DNA of 64,000 nucleotides. Origin: PR03 sp964353555. Lineage in GTDB: Bacteria; Myxococcota_A; UBA9160; PR03. Position numbers and translations under genes: made by a program. The stretch is taken from the NCBI GenBank assembly GCA_964353555.1, contig CAYGWM010000002.1:1-64000 (forward strand), read 5' to 3'. Below the pieces are notes generated by a model. That model made no database searches and had not been told where the DNA came from. It saw only the letters and a program-made list of their open reading frames with translations. Below are positions 34,559 through 43,515 of this stretch, piece by piece. How positions within the stretch are numbered: position 1 is the first letter of the stretch; each line of letters starts with the position of its first letter.

Positions 34559-35754
34559 AGCGCATCGCGATTCTCGGCAGCACCGGCAGCGTCGGCGAGC
34601 AGTCGCTCGAAGTGGCGGCAGCCTTTCCGGAGCGCTTCCAGGTCGTTGCGCTCGCCGCGGGCCGGCGCATCGAGAAGCTGGCCGAGCAGGTGCGGCGCTT
34701 CCGCCCGGCGCTCGTTTCCGTCTCAGAAGCGGACGAAGCGCTGGCGCTGAAGCATCAGCTCGGCGCCGACGCGCCGGCAATCGCGTTCGGCGACGCCGGT
34801 CTCGCCGAGGTCGCGACCGCCGACGCCGATCTCGTCGTGTCCGCATTGGTCGGTGCGGTGGGGCTCGAGCCGACGCTGGCGGCGATTCGCGCCGGTCGCG
34901 ACGTCGCGCTCGCGAACAAGGAAGTGATGGTGATGGCGGGCGCGTTGGTGCTGCGCGAGGTGAAGGCGCGCGGCGTGCGCTTGCTGCCCGTCGACAGCGA
35001 ACACAGCGCGATCTTCCAAGTGCTGGCAGGCCAGCGCCCGCAGGATCTGCTGCGCATCGTGCTCACCGCTTCGGGCGGACCGTTTCGCACCTGGTCCGCG
35101 GAGCGCATCGCGCGCGCGACGATCGACGAGGCGCTCGCGCACCCGAACTGGTCGATGGGTCCGAAGATCACGATCGACTCGGCGACGCTGATGAACAAGG
35201 GTCTCGAAGTGATCGAGGCGCGCTGGCTCTTCGATACGCCGCCCGAACGCATCGACGTCGTCGTGCATCCGCAATCGGTCGTGCACTCGCTGATCGAACT
35301 CTGCGACGGCTCGGTGCTCGCGCAGCTCGGTGTTCCAGACATGCGCGTGCCGATCGCGGTGGCGCTTGCCTGGCCCGAGCGATTGCCGCTGCTGGGCACG
35401 GGCAGCGGACTCGCGCGAGAACTGCCGCCGCTCGATCTCACGGTCGCCGCTCGCCTCGATTTCGAGACGCCCGACCGCAAGCGCTTCCCGTGCCTCGATC
35501 TAGCCTACGCCGCGCTGCGTGGCGACGAGGCGGCGCCGGCCGCGCTGAATGCGGCGAACGAAGTGTCGGTGGCGGCGTTCCTCGCGAAGCAGGTTCCGTT
35601 CGCGGCGATCGCAGCGACCAACGCAGCCGTTCTCGAGGCTCACCTCGCGCAGTGCGGCTCGGCTGCGCTGCGCGATCTCGCTGACGTAGTGGAAGCCGAC
35701 GCCTGGGCGCGCGAACGCGCCCGTGCGCTGCTCTCCGTGGGGGTCGCTGCATGA
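34555..35754 (+). CDS. dxr: 1-deoxy-D-xylulose 5-phosphate reductoisomerase
   Basis: A 399-aa enzyme of the MEP isoprenoid pathway. The NADPH loop is GSTGSVG at residues 8-14; ANKEVMVMAG, the metal-binding PVDSEHSAIFQ, HPNWSMGPKITIDSATLMNKGLE (split by conserved Met/Gly) and ALNAANEVSVAAF all match. The start is TTG inside the uppS stop, and the end overlaps rseP by 4 bp (ATGA). Its product feeds prenyl diphosphates to UppS next door. Confidence 0.97.
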   Translation: MKRIAILGSTGSVGEQSLEVAAAFPERFQVVALAAGRRIEKLAEQVRRFRPALVSVSEADEALALKHQLGADAPAIAFGDAGLAEVATADADLVVSALVGAVGLEPTLAAIRAGRDVALANKEVMVMAGALVLREVKARGVRLLPVDSEHSAIFQVLAGQRPQDLLRIVLTASGGPFRTWSAERIARATIDEALAHPNWSMGPKITIDSATLMNKGLEVIEARWLFDTPPERIDVVVHPQSVVHSLIELCDGSVLAQLGVPDMRVPIAVALAWPERLPLLGTGSGLARELPPLDLTVAARLDFETPDRKRFPCLDLAYAALRGDEAAPAALNAANEVSVAAFLAKQVPFAAIAATNAAVLEAHLAQCGSAALRDLADVVEADAWARERARALLSVGVAA

Positions 35755-37478
35755 CCGCTCTGTCCTTCGTGTTCGCGTTCGTGCTGATGCTGGGCGTGCT
35801 GGTGTTCGTACACGAACTCGGCCACTTCCTGGTCGCGAAGCTCTTCGACGTGAAGGTGCTGAAGTTCTCGCTCGGCTTCGGTCCGGCGATCGGCATCGGG
35901 AAGTACCGGCTCGCCTTCACGCGCGGTGAGACCGAATACGTGGTGGCGTGGTTCCCGCTTGGTGGCTTCGTGAAGATGCTCGGCGAGAATCCGGACGAAG
36001 AAGTCCGCGAACTCCGGGACGGCGAAGTGGCAGAAGATCTGCCGCCGCCCGACCCGATCGATCCCTCGGACATTCCGCGCGCGTTCAACAACAAGCCGGT
36101 GTGGCAGCGATTGCTGGTGCTCTTTGCCGGTCCGGCGATGAACCTGCTGTTGCCGGTCGTGATCTTCATCGGTGTGCTCTCCGTCGGCATGCCGCGTCCC
36201 GAACCGGTGATCGGCACGATCGAGCCGGGCTCGCCCGCGGCCAAGGCCGGGCTTTCCGTCGGCGATCGAGTCGTTTCGGTGCGGGGTGAGCCAGTCCTCT
36301 GGTGGGACGCGATCGAGGACGACTTGCGCGCGCGCCCCGGCGAAAGCGTTCCGATCCGCGTCCAGCGCGGCGCGGAGACGATCGACGCCGCGCTCGCACT
36401 CGAAGATCGAGCCGGCATGGACGCGGTGGGCGCACCCGCGCAGGTCGGCTGGTCGGGGCTCGGTCACTCGCGCCTCGCGGCGGTCGTCGGTATCCCCACC
36501 GCGGATGCGCCGGCGAACCGGACCAATCTGCGCTCGGGCGACCGCGTGGCCGCGGTGGCTGGCGAAGAGGTGGAAGACTGGGTCGGCTTTGCGTCGCGCT
36601 ACGCCGCGGCCGGAAGCAGCGGCGAAGTGGCCGTGCGCGCGCTGCGACTCGAAGACGGTCAGACGGAGCCACAGAAGCACGACCTGACGTTGCCTGCGCT
36701 CGGCAGTGTCGAGGCGCTCGGGGTGGTACCGGCGACGGTGTTGGTCGCGGGCACGACGCCGGGCTCGCCCGCGGAGCAGGCGGAAATCCGCGCGGGCGAT
36801 CTGATCGTCGCCGTCGACGGCGCGCCGGTGGGCTCCTTCGCTGCGTTCTCGGAACTGGTGCGTGCCAGTGGTGGTCGCGCATTGCAGATCAGCTACGCGC
36901 GCGGCGGCGAACGCCGCGAGATCAGCGTAAAGCCTCAAATGCTCGAAGCCGACACCGGCCTCGGGATTCCCGAGGAGCGCTACCTGATCGGGATCACCGC
37001 GCATGCCGCGGCGGTGCAGGGCGCCGTCGGCATCGATCGGGAGACCAACCCATTGGTCTCGGTGCCGCGCGCGATCGGGATGACCGCCGAGCTGACCAAG
37101 ACATTCCTGTCGGGCCTCAAGCGACTGGTGTCGGGCGATGTGTCGCGCAAGCAGCTCGCCGGGCCGATCGGCATCGCCGAGATCGCGCACAACGCGTTCG
37201 AGCAGGGCTGGTTCGCGTATCTGACGACGTTGATCCTGATCAGCATCAATCTCGCGGTGCTGAACCTGCTGCCGATTCCGGTGCTCGACGGCGGTCAGGC
37301 GCTGCTGATCGCGATCGAAGGCGTGAAGCGCTCGCCGCTCTCGGTCCGCACGCGCGACGTCGTCCAGCAGATCGGCGTCACAGTGATGGTGATGCTGATG
37401 GGCCTCGCGTTCTGGAACGATCTGTCGCGCCACTGGTCGCGTCTCGTCGACTGGGTTCGGCACAGCGCCGGACTCTGA
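35751..37478 (+). CDS. rseP: Site-2 intramembrane zinc protease RseP
   Basis: A 575-aa inner-membrane protease. The zinc motif HELGH is at residues 21-25 in the first helix. Two PDZ domains follow in the periplasmic part (about 140-225 and 250-350; GSPAAKAGLSVGDRV and GSPAEQAEIRAGDLI). The third metal ligand lies in LNLLPIPVLDGGQ near the C-terminus. It is longer than E. coli RseP (450) because of a longer first loop and PDZ spacing. It probably cleaves anti-sigma factors and remnant signal peptides. No anti-sigma gene is in the window. Confidence 0.95.
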   Translation: MTALSFVFAFVLMLGVLVFVHELGHFLVAKLFDVKVLKFSLGFGPAIGIGKYRLAFTRGETEYVVAWFPLGGFVKMLGENPDEEVRELRDGEVAEDLPPPDPIDPSDIPRAFNNKPVWQRLLVLFAGPAMNLLLPVVIFIGVLSVGMPRPEPVIGTIEPGSPAAKAGLSVGDRVVSVRGEPVLWWDAIEDDLRARPGESVPIRVQRGAETIDAALALEDRAGMDAVGAPAQVGWSGLGHSRLAAVVGIPTADAPANRTNLRSGDRVAAVAGEEVEDWVGFASRYAAAGSSGEVAVRALRLEDGQTEPQKHDLTLPALGSVEALGVVPATVLVAGTTPGSPAEQAEIRAGDLIVAVDGAPVGSFAAFSELVRASGGRALQISYARGGERREISVKPQMLEADTGLGIPEERYLIGITAHAAAVQGAVGIDRETNPLVSVPRAIGMTAELTKTFLSGLKRLVSGDVSRKQLAGPIGIAEIAHNAFEQGWFAYLTTLILISINLAVLNLLPIPVLDGGQALLIAIEGVKRSPLSVRTRDVVQQIGVTVMVMLMGLAFWNDLSRHWSRLVDWVRHSAGL

Positions 37479-37481
37479 CGC

Positions 37482-38240
37482 GTGTCGCAGGGGCCGCTGC
37501 TGCTCGCGATCGAGACGGCAACGGCGGCGGCGGGTGTGGCCCTGCTGCGCGGGGACGCGGTCGTCGCATCGCGCGCGCTGCCGAGCCAGCGACCCGCTTC
37601 CGAGACGCTGCTCCCGACGCTGATCGCGCTGCTCGCGGAAGCGGGTGTCGCGCTTGCCGCGATCGAAGCGTTCGCGGTGTCGGCGGGACCGGGTTCGTTT
37701 ACCGGGCTGCGCGTCGGCGTTGCGACGGTGAAGGGTCTCGCGTTTGGCAGCGACGCGCTGGTCGTTTCGGTGCCGACGCTCGCGGCCCTGGCGCTGCGCG
37801 CGGCGCCGGCGCCCGGTCCGATCGCCGCGCTGCTCGATGCGCGACGGGGTGAAGTCTACGCCGCGGTCTACGACCGCGATCCGGCGGAGCCGCCGCGCGT
37901 GGGACCCGTGGTGCTGCGGCCGGAAGCACTCGCCGACGTGATCGAGACGCTCGCTGAAGGCGCTGCTTGCACGCTGATCGGAGAAGGCGTCGCGGTCGTC
38001 GCCGACGTGCTGCGCGCGCGCTTTGGCGGTCGGTTGCGATGGGTACCGCCGCCGGCGGGTCTGCCCGATGCAGTCGCAGTCGGACGACTCGGCGCGCGGA
38101 TGCTGGCGGCGGGTGCCGGATTCACCGCGTTCGCGCTGACTCCCGTCTACGTGCGCCGCGCCGAGGCCGAGGTGCAGCGCACCGGAGAGCGCTTCGAGGC
38201 GCCGCGTCCGCGCTTTGACACCCCCGGCAACGTCTCGTAG
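37482..38240 (+). CDS. tsaB: tRNA threonylcarbamoyladenosine protein TsaB
   Basis: A 252-aa ASKHA-fold protein of the t6A machinery, partner of TsaD and TsaE. It has LLAIETATAAAGVAL at the N-terminus and SAGPGSFTGLRVGVATVKGLA, the TsaB/YeaZ signature. The second half (YVRRAEAEVQ) is the usual C-terminal end. The start is GTG, 3 bp after rseP. Its last codons contain the -35 box and its stop codon is part of the -10 box of the ilvC promoter. Confidence 0.93.
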   Translation: MSQGPLLLAIETATAAAGVALLRGDAVVASRALPSQRPASETLLPTLIALLAEAGVALAAIEAFAVSAGPGSFTGLRVGVATVKGLAFGSDALVVSVPTLAALALRAAPAPGPIAALLDARRGEVYAAVYDRDPAEPPRVGPVVLRPEALADVIETLAEGAACTLIGEGVAVVADVLRARFGGRLRWVPPPAGLPDAVAVGRLGARMLAAGAGFTAFALTPVYVRRAEAEVQRTGERFEAPRPRFDTPGNVS

Positions 38241-38243
38241 TTT
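38215..38243 (+). promoter_or_regulatory. ilvC operon promoter inside the tsaB end
   Basis: A perfect TTGACA at 38215-38220, a 17-bp spacer and TAGTTT at 38238-38243. The TAG stop codon of tsaB is the first half of the -10 box. Transcription would start near 38250, giving a leader of about 88 nt before ilvC. No attenuator peptide or T-box was found in that leader. Confidence 0.65.
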
Positions 38244-38337
38244 CAGGCGCTTTCGTCGCCACGGAGCCTCGAGGCGTCGCCGCACGCTCGGCACCCCTCA
38301 TCACCGCCCTTGCACCCACGGAAAGGTTTTGTACCCC

Positions 38338-39360
38338 ATGGACCTTCGCATCTTCTACGACAAGGACGCCGACCTGGGACGCCTCACCGGCAAGACCGTC
38401 GCGATCATCGGCTACGGCTCGCAGGGTCACGCGCATGCGCTGAACCTGCGCGATTCGGGCGTCAATGTGATCGTCGGTCTGCGCAAGGACTCCGGGTCGC
38501 GGGCGAAGGCGGAGGCCGAGGGCCTGCGCGTCGTCGACCCGCGCGATGCGGCGCGCGAGGCGGACGTGGTGATGTTGGTCGTGCCCGACGAGACGGCCGG
38601 TCTGATCTACCACGAGGAGATCGCGCCGAATCTGGTCGCCGGCAATCACCTGGCGGTGGCGCACGGCTTCAACATCCACTTCGGGCAGATCGTCGCACCG
38701 GCGGGCGTGTCGGTGTGGATGGTGGCGCCGAAGGGCCCCGGCCATACGGTGCGCGGCCACTACAAGGACGGCAAGGGCGTGCCGTGCCTGGTCGCGGTGC
38801 ACCAGGACCCGAACGGCGATGCGCTCGCGATGGCGCTCGCCTATGCCAAGGGAATCGGCGGCGGTCGCGCCGGCATCATCGAGACGAACTTTCGGGAAGA
38901 GACCGAGACGGATCTCTTCGGCGAGCAGTCGGTGCTCTGCGGCGGCCTCACCGCGCTGATGCAGGCAGGTTTCGAGACGCTGGTCGAAGCCGGCTATGCG
39001 CCCGAGATGGCGTACTTCGAATGCATCCACGAAGTGAAGCTGATCGTCGATCTGATCTACGAAGGCGGCGTTGCGAACATGCGGTACTCGGTCTCCAATA
39101 CCGCCGAGTACGGTGACCTCACGCGCGGGCCGCGAATCATCGACGAAGGCGTCAAGCAGCGCATGCGCGAGGTGCTGAAGGAAGTGCAGTCAGGCCAGTT
39201 CGCGCGCGAGTTCATCCTCGAGAATCGCGCGGGCAAGCCCGGCTTCATCGCGATGCGCCGGATCGCCGCCGAGCACCCGCTCGAGAAGGTCGGCGCGCGG
39301 CTGCGCGGGCTGATGCCGTGGTTGCAGGAAAAGCGATTGGTCGATCGCTCGAAGAACTGA
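38338..39360 (+). CDS. ilvC: Ketol-acid reductoisomerase
   Basis: A 340-aa class I enzyme of isoleucine/valine synthesis. The N-terminal Rossmann domain has GYGSQGHAHALNLRDSG with the dinucleotide loop; the C-terminal knotted domain has the metal ligands in FREETETDLFGEQ and YFECIHEVKLIVDL. It reduces the acetohydroxy acids made by IlvBN, which in this genome lie 10 kb away on the other strand instead of just upstream. AAAGG lies about 12 nt before the ATG at 38338. psd and pssA follow directly. Confidence 0.97.
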   Translation: MDLRIFYDKDADLGRLTGKTVAIIGYGSQGHAHALNLRDSGVNVIVGLRKDSGSRAKAEAEGLRVVDPRDAAREADVVMLVVPDETAGLIYHEEIAPNLVAGNHLAVAHGFNIHFGQIVAPAGVSVWMVAPKGPGHTVRGHYKDGKGVPCLVAVHQDPNGDALAMALAYAKGIGGGRAGIIETNFREETETDLFGEQSVLCGGLTALMQAGFETLVEAGYAPEMAYFECIHEVKLIVDLIYEGGVANMRYSVSNTAEYGDLTRGPRIIDEGVKQRMREVLKEVQSGQFAREFILENRAGKPGFIAMRRIAAEHPLEKVGARLRGLMPWLQEKRLVDRSKN

Positions 39361-39373
39361 GAATCGAGCGAAG

Positions 39374-40051
39374 ATGGCGGAAGACGAGCGAGCGCCGAAG
39401 TTCTCCGAGCGACCGACTGCGCCGATCGCGCCGGAGGGCTGGCCCTTCATCGCCGCTGCACTGGCTCTGACCGGCATCGCGTTCGGGGTGGGCATCTGGT
39501 GGCTGACCGCGTTCCTCGGCGCAGTCACGGCCTTCGTGATCACATTCTTCCGCAACCCGTCGCGCGACGTGCCGGGTGACGAGAGTACCGTCGTCGCGCC
39601 CGCCGACGGCCGCGTGCTCGCGGTCGACGCGACCCTGGACGAACAGGGCCGCAAGGGCCTGCGCATCGCGATCTTCCTGTCGGTCTTCAACGTCCACGTG
39701 AACCGCGCGCCGCTCGCCGGCCGCGTGCTGTCGCTGACGCGCGGTGGCACGCGCTTCCTCGCAGCGTGGGACCCACGCGGCGAACGCGAGAACGTGCGCC
39801 TCGCGATGGAGCTGGAACTCGAGGGTGGGCGCCGCATCGTCGTCACGCAGATCACCGGGCTGATCGCGCGGCGCATCGTGTGCCACGCGAAGGTCGGCGA
39901 GTGGATTCCCCGCGGCGTACGCTACGGACTGATCCGCTTCGGCTCGCGCACCGACGTGCTGCTGCCGCCGGGCAGTGTCGCGACCGTGAAGCCGGGCGAT
40001 CGTGTGCGCGGCGGCGCGTCGATCATCGGGCGCCTCGGGGCGGCGCAATGA
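39374..40051 (+). CDS. psd: Phosphatidylserine decarboxylase proenzyme
   Basis: A 225-aa short-form (archaeal/delta type) phosphatidylserine decarboxylase. Two hydrophobic stretches at residues 22-58 anchor it in the membrane. VVAPADGRVL and FLSVFNVHVNRAP are family blocks. The autocleavage site that makes the pyruvoyl group is Gly190-Ser191 in RFGSRTDVLLP. It makes phosphatidylethanolamine. It overlaps pssA by 4 bp (ATGA), coupling the two steps of one pathway. Confidence 0.95.
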   Translation: MAEDERAPKFSERPTAPIAPEGWPFIAAALALTGIAFGVGIWWLTAFLGAVTAFVITFFRNPSRDVPGDESTVVAPADGRVLAVDATLDEQGRKGLRIAIFLSVFNVHVNRAPLAGRVLSLTRGGTRFLAAWDPRGERENVRLAMELELEGGRRIVVTQITGLIARRIVCHAKVGEWIPRGVRYGLIRFGSRTDVLLPPGSVATVKPGDRVRGGASIIGRLGAAQ

Positions 40052-40887
40052 GCGAGTTCCCCTTCGACCGGAGCGAATCGCGCCGCCAACGCCGCCGCCG
40101 CCGGCGTCGCAGCGAGCCGCGCCGACGCCGCCGCGGCGTCTACCTGCTGCCGCAGCTCTTCACCACGGCGAATCTGTTCTTCGGCTTCTTCACGATCGTG
40201 AAGGCGCAGGAGGGCAACTTCTTCCTGGCCGCGCTCGGCATCGTCTTCGCCGGCATCTGCGACGGCCTCGATGGGCGCGTCGCGCGACTCTCGAAGACCA
40301 CCTCCAAGTTCGGGCTCGAGTACGACTCGCTCGCCGACATCGTGTCGTTCGGTCTCGCGCCCGCGATCCTCGCGTTCCACGGCGGCCACCTCGAGGGATT
40401 CCGGCGCACCGGCTTCGCGATCGCATTCCTCTTCGTGGCGTGCGCCGCGCTGCGCCTCGCGCGCTTCAATGTGCAGCCGTCGCGCTACAGCGGTCGCTTC
40501 GAGGGACTGCCGAGTCCCGCGGCGGCCGGCATGGTTTCGGCGACTCAACTCTTCATCTTGTTCCTGCGCGACGAGCAGATCGATCTGGTCGTGCCCGAGG
40601 CGCTCGTCGCGGCGGGCGTCGCCGCGCTGGGCCTGTTGATGGTGAGCGCGATCCCGTACCGCTCCTTCAAGGAAATCGACCTGCGACATTCGTATCGCGC
40701 GATCGTGCTGATGGTGCTGGTGCTCGCGCTGATCGTGCAGGAGCCGCAGATCTCGATCTTCGTGATCGGCATGCTCTACGTGCTCTCGGGACCCGTCGAG
40801 TGGGTCTGGCGGATTCTCGCCGGCAATCCGCTCGAGAAAGTGCCGCCGCCTCTTCCGCCGGAGGCGTTGAAGGAGACGACGTCATGA
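40048..40887 (+). CDS. pssA: CDP-diacylglycerol-serine O-phosphatidyltransferase
   Basis: A 279-aa membrane enzyme with the complete CDP-alcohol phosphotransferase motif: Asp72, Asp75-Gly76, Ala79-Arg80, Gly89, Asp93, Asp97. About seven hydrophobic helices follow. The first 29 residues are very Arg-rich (11 of residues 18-29 are Arg), forming a cytoplasmic basic tail. It makes phosphatidylserine for the psd product upstream. It needs CDP-diacylglycerol from CdsA, whose gene is not in this window. It overlaps leuA by 4 bp. Confidence 0.94.
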   Translation: MSEFPFDRSESRRQRRRRRRRSEPRRRRRGVYLLPQLFTTANLFFGFFTIVKAQEGNFFLAALGIVFAGICDGLDGRVARLSKTTSKFGLEYDSLADIVSFGLAPAILAFHGGHLEGFRRTGFAIAFLFVACAALRLARFNVQPSRYSGRFEGLPSPAAAGMVSATQLFILFLRDEQIDLVVPEALVAAGVAALGLLMVSAIPYRSFKEIDLRHSYRAIVLMVLVLALIVQEPQISIFVIGMLYVLSGPVEWVWRILAGNPLEKVPPPLPPEALKETTS

Positions 40888-42428
40888 GCGAGCTCGTCCG
40901 CATCTTCGACACTACTTTGCGCGACGGCGAACAGTCGCCCGGTTGCAGCATGAATCTCGCCGAGAAGCTCACGCTCGCGCGCCAACTCGAGCGACTCGGC
41001 GTCGACGTGGTCGAAGCCGGCTTCCCGATTGCGAGTGACGGCGACTTCGAGGCCGTGCAAGCGATCGCGCGTGAGGTGCGCGGCCTCAGCGTCTGCGGCC
41101 TGGCTCGCACCGGAAGCGAAGACATCGAGCGCGCGGGCCGGGCGCTCGAAGGCGCCGCCCATCCGCGCATCCATACTTTCATTGCCACCAGCGACATCCA
41201 TCTCGAACACAAGCTGCGGATGAGCCGCGCGCGCGTGCTCGAAGAGGTCGATCGCGCGGTGCACCAGGCGCGGCAGTTCTGCGACGACGTCGAGTTCTCC
41301 GCCGAAGACGCCACGCGCTCGGATTGGGCGTACCTGGTGCAGGTCTTCGACGTGGCGCTGCGGGCGGGCGCGCGCACGCTGAACGTGCCCGACACCGTCG
41401 GTTACACGACTCCCGATGAGCTGGCCGCGCTGTTCCGCCACCTGCGCGAACACGTGCCGAACGCCCCGCAGGCGATCCTGTCGGCGCACTGCCACGACGA
41501 CCTCGGTCTCGCCGTCGCGAACAGCCTCGCGGCCGTCCGGGCGGGCGCCCGGCAGGTCGAATGCACGATCAACGGCATCGGTGAGCGCGCCGGCAACACC
41601 GCGATGGAAGAGGTCGTGATGGCGATCCGCACGCGACCGGATGTCTTTGCCGGCATCGAGACGAAGGTGCGCGCCGAGGAGATCTACGCGTCGAGCCGAC
41701 TGCTGTCGTCGATCATTGGTGTCGGCGTGCAGCCGAACAAGGCGATCGTCGGAGCCAACGCGTTCGCGCACGAAGCCGGCATCCACCAGGACGGCGTGCT
41801 GAAGGCCGCGATCACCTACGAGATCATGACGCCGCGCTCGATCGGGCGGCCGTCGAACGAACTGGTGCTCGGCAAGCACTCCGGCCGCCACGCATTCCGC
41901 GACCGCATTGCCGAGTTGGGTTTCGCGCTGGAAGGCGACGATTTCGAGCGCGCGTTCAAGCGCTTCAAGGACCTCGCGGACAAGAAGAAGAGCATCTTCA
42001 ACGAGGACCTCGAAGCGATCGTCGCGGACGCCGTGGTGCAGACCGAGGAGCGCTTCCAGTTCCAACAACTGACGGTGCTCTCGGGATCGTTCCCGATGCC
42101 GACCGCGACGGTCGAGCTGACGATCGACGGGGTGCTGCGCAAGACCACAGCCACCGGTGTCGGCCCGGTGGACGCGATCTTCAAGGCGGTCGCGGAACTG
42201 ACGGAGACCAAGAGCGAACTGGTCCGCTATCAGGTCAACGCGATCACGGCCGGCCTCGACGCGCAGGGCGAAGTCGCCGTGACGCTCTCCGAGGGCAGCC
42301 GGCGGGTGATCGGTCACGGCGCGCACTACGACGTGCTGGTGGCGAGCGCGAAGGCGTACATCCACGCGCTGAACAAACTCGCGTGGCACATCCGGCGCCA
42401 CGCAGCGTCCGAGCCGAAAGGGGTCTAG
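40884..42428 (+). CDS. leuA: 2-isopropylmalate synthase
   Basis: A 514-aa enzyme for the first step of leucine synthesis. The catalytic TIM barrel begins IFDTTLRDGEQSPGCSMN and holds the metal-site HCHDDLGLAVANSL and NGIGERAGNTAMEE. After a linker (HQDGVLK), the C-terminal regulatory domain (about 390-500) with VELTIDGVLRKTTATGVGPVDA is the leucine-feedback domain. It starts at ATG overlapping pssA (ATGA). The order ilvC-psd-pssA-leuA is a known deltaproteobacterial arrangement. Confidence 0.97.
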   Translation: MSELVRIFDTTLRDGEQSPGCSMNLAEKLTLARQLERLGVDVVEAGFPIASDGDFEAVQAIAREVRGLSVCGLARTGSEDIERAGRALEGAAHPRIHTFIATSDIHLEHKLRMSRARVLEEVDRAVHQARQFCDDVEFSAEDATRSDWAYLVQVFDVALRAGARTLNVPDTVGYTTPDELAALFRHLREHVPNAPQAILSAHCHDDLGLAVANSLAAVRAGARQVECTINGIGERAGNTAMEEVVMAIRTRPDVFAGIETKVRAEEIYASSRLLSSIIGVGVQPNKAIVGANAFAHEAGIHQDGVLKAAITYEIMTPRSIGRPSNELVLGKHSGRHAFRDRIAELGFALEGDDFERAFKRFKDLADKKKSIFNEDLEAIVADAVVQTEERFQFQQLTVLSGSFPMPTATVELTIDGVLRKTTATGVGPVDAIFKAVAELTETKSELVRYQVNAITAGLDAQGEVAVTLSEGSRRVIGHGAHYDVLVASAKAYIHALNKLAWHIRRHAASEPKGV

Positions 42429-42429
42429 G

Positions 42430-43515
42430 TTGCAGCAGGCGCGCATCATTGTGTTGGGGGGCGACGGAATCGGCCCCGAAGTGACGCGCGAAGCGAAGCG
42501 CGTGCTCGAAAGGGTCGCGCCGAGGCATGGCATCGCGCTCGAGTTCGAGGATCACCTGATCGGCGGCGCCTCGATCGACGTGCACGGCACGCCGCTGCGC
42601 GACGAAGTGATCGAGCGCGCGCGCAACAGCCAGGCCGTGCTGCTCGGGGCGGTCGGCGGCACCAGGTGGGACGCGATGCCGGTCGCCACGCGCCCCGAAC
42701 GCGGCTTGCTGCGCATCCGCAAGGAACTCGGCCTGTTCGCGAATCTGCGACCCGCGATGGTGTTCCCCGCGCTCGCGCAGGCGTCGACGCTGCGGCCCGA
42801 AGTGGTAACCGGCATCGACATGCTCGTGGTGCGCGAACTCACCGGCGGGCTCTATTTTGGCGAACCGCGCGGGATGACGGTCGTGAACGGCATGCGCGAG
42901 GCGCGCAACACGATGGTCTATGACGAGAGCGAGATCGCGCGCATCACGCGCGTCGCGTTCCAGGCTGCGCAGCGGCGCCGCAAGCACGTGACGCATGTCC
43001 ACAAGGCGAACGTGCTGGAGACGTCGCAGCTCTGGGTGCAAGTGGTGAACGAGATCGCGCCCGAGTTTCCGGACGTGACGCTCGCGCACCAGCTGGTCGA
43101 TTCGTGCGCGATGCTGCTGGTGCGCGATCCCGCCCGCTTCGACGTGATCGTCACCGAGAACCTGTTTGGCGACATCCTGTCGGACGAGGCCGCGCAGATC
43201 ACCGGTTCGCTCGGCATGTTGCCGTCCGCGAGCCTCGGAGCCGGCGGTATCGGCCTCTACGAACCGGTGCACGGCTCGGCGCCCGACATCGCCGGCCAGG
43301 ACATCGCGAACCCGCTCGCCGCAATTCTGTCGGTGGCGATGCTCTTCGAGCACTCGTTCAGCGCGCTCGGCGCTGCGCAGCAGGTTCGCGATGCGGTCAC
43401 GGCGGTGCTCGACGCGGGTCATCGAACCGCAGACCTGCTGCTTCCGGGAGAGCGACGCGAGACGGTCGGTTGCCGCGCGATGGGCGACCTCGTCGTCGCG
43501 AGGCTCGGCGCCTAG
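42430..43515 (+). CDS. leuB: 3-isopropylmalate dehydrogenase
   Basis: A 361-aa beta-decarboxylating dehydrogenase. It has LGGDGIGPEV at the N-terminus, the substrate loop ERGLLRIRKELGLFANLRP, VVRELTGGLYFGEPRG, and the metal/NAD segments VTENLFGDILSDEAAQITGSLG and EPVHGSAPDIAGQ. Start TTG, 1 bp after the leuA stop. leuC and leuD, needed for the step between LeuA and LeuB, are not in the window. Confidence 0.97.
   Translation: MQQARIIVLGGDGIGPEVTREAKRVLERVAPRHGIALEFEDHLIGGASIDVHGTPLRDEVIERARNSQAVLLGAVGGTRWDAMPVATRPERGLLRIRKELGLFANLRPAMVFPALAQASTLRPEVVTGIDMLVVRELTGGLYFGEPRGMTVVNGMREARNTMVYDESEIARITRVAFQAAQRRRKHVTHVHKANVLETSQLWVQVVNEIAPEFPDVTLAHQLVDSCAMLLVRDPARFDVIVTENLFGDILSDEAAQITGSLGMLPSASLGAGGIGLYEPVHGSAPDIAGQDIANPLAAILSVAMLFEHSFSALGAAQQVRDAVTAVLDAGHRTADLLLPGERRETVGCRAMGDLVVARLGA

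Noticed and set aside
35640..38294. Long minus-strand open frame opposite rseP and tsaB
   Set aside because: No recognisable domains, composition rich in Arg, His and Gln, and the opposite strand carries well-conserved genes. It is an antisense shadow.
38241..38337. T-box, leader-peptide attenuator or riboswitch before ilvC
   Set aside because: The leader is under 100 nt, with no run of Leu, Val or Ile codons, no tRNA-binding box and no terminator/antiterminator pair.
40776..42533. Minus-strand open frame opposite leuA
   Set aside because: Mirror of the leuA codon pattern, without motifs; shadow frame.
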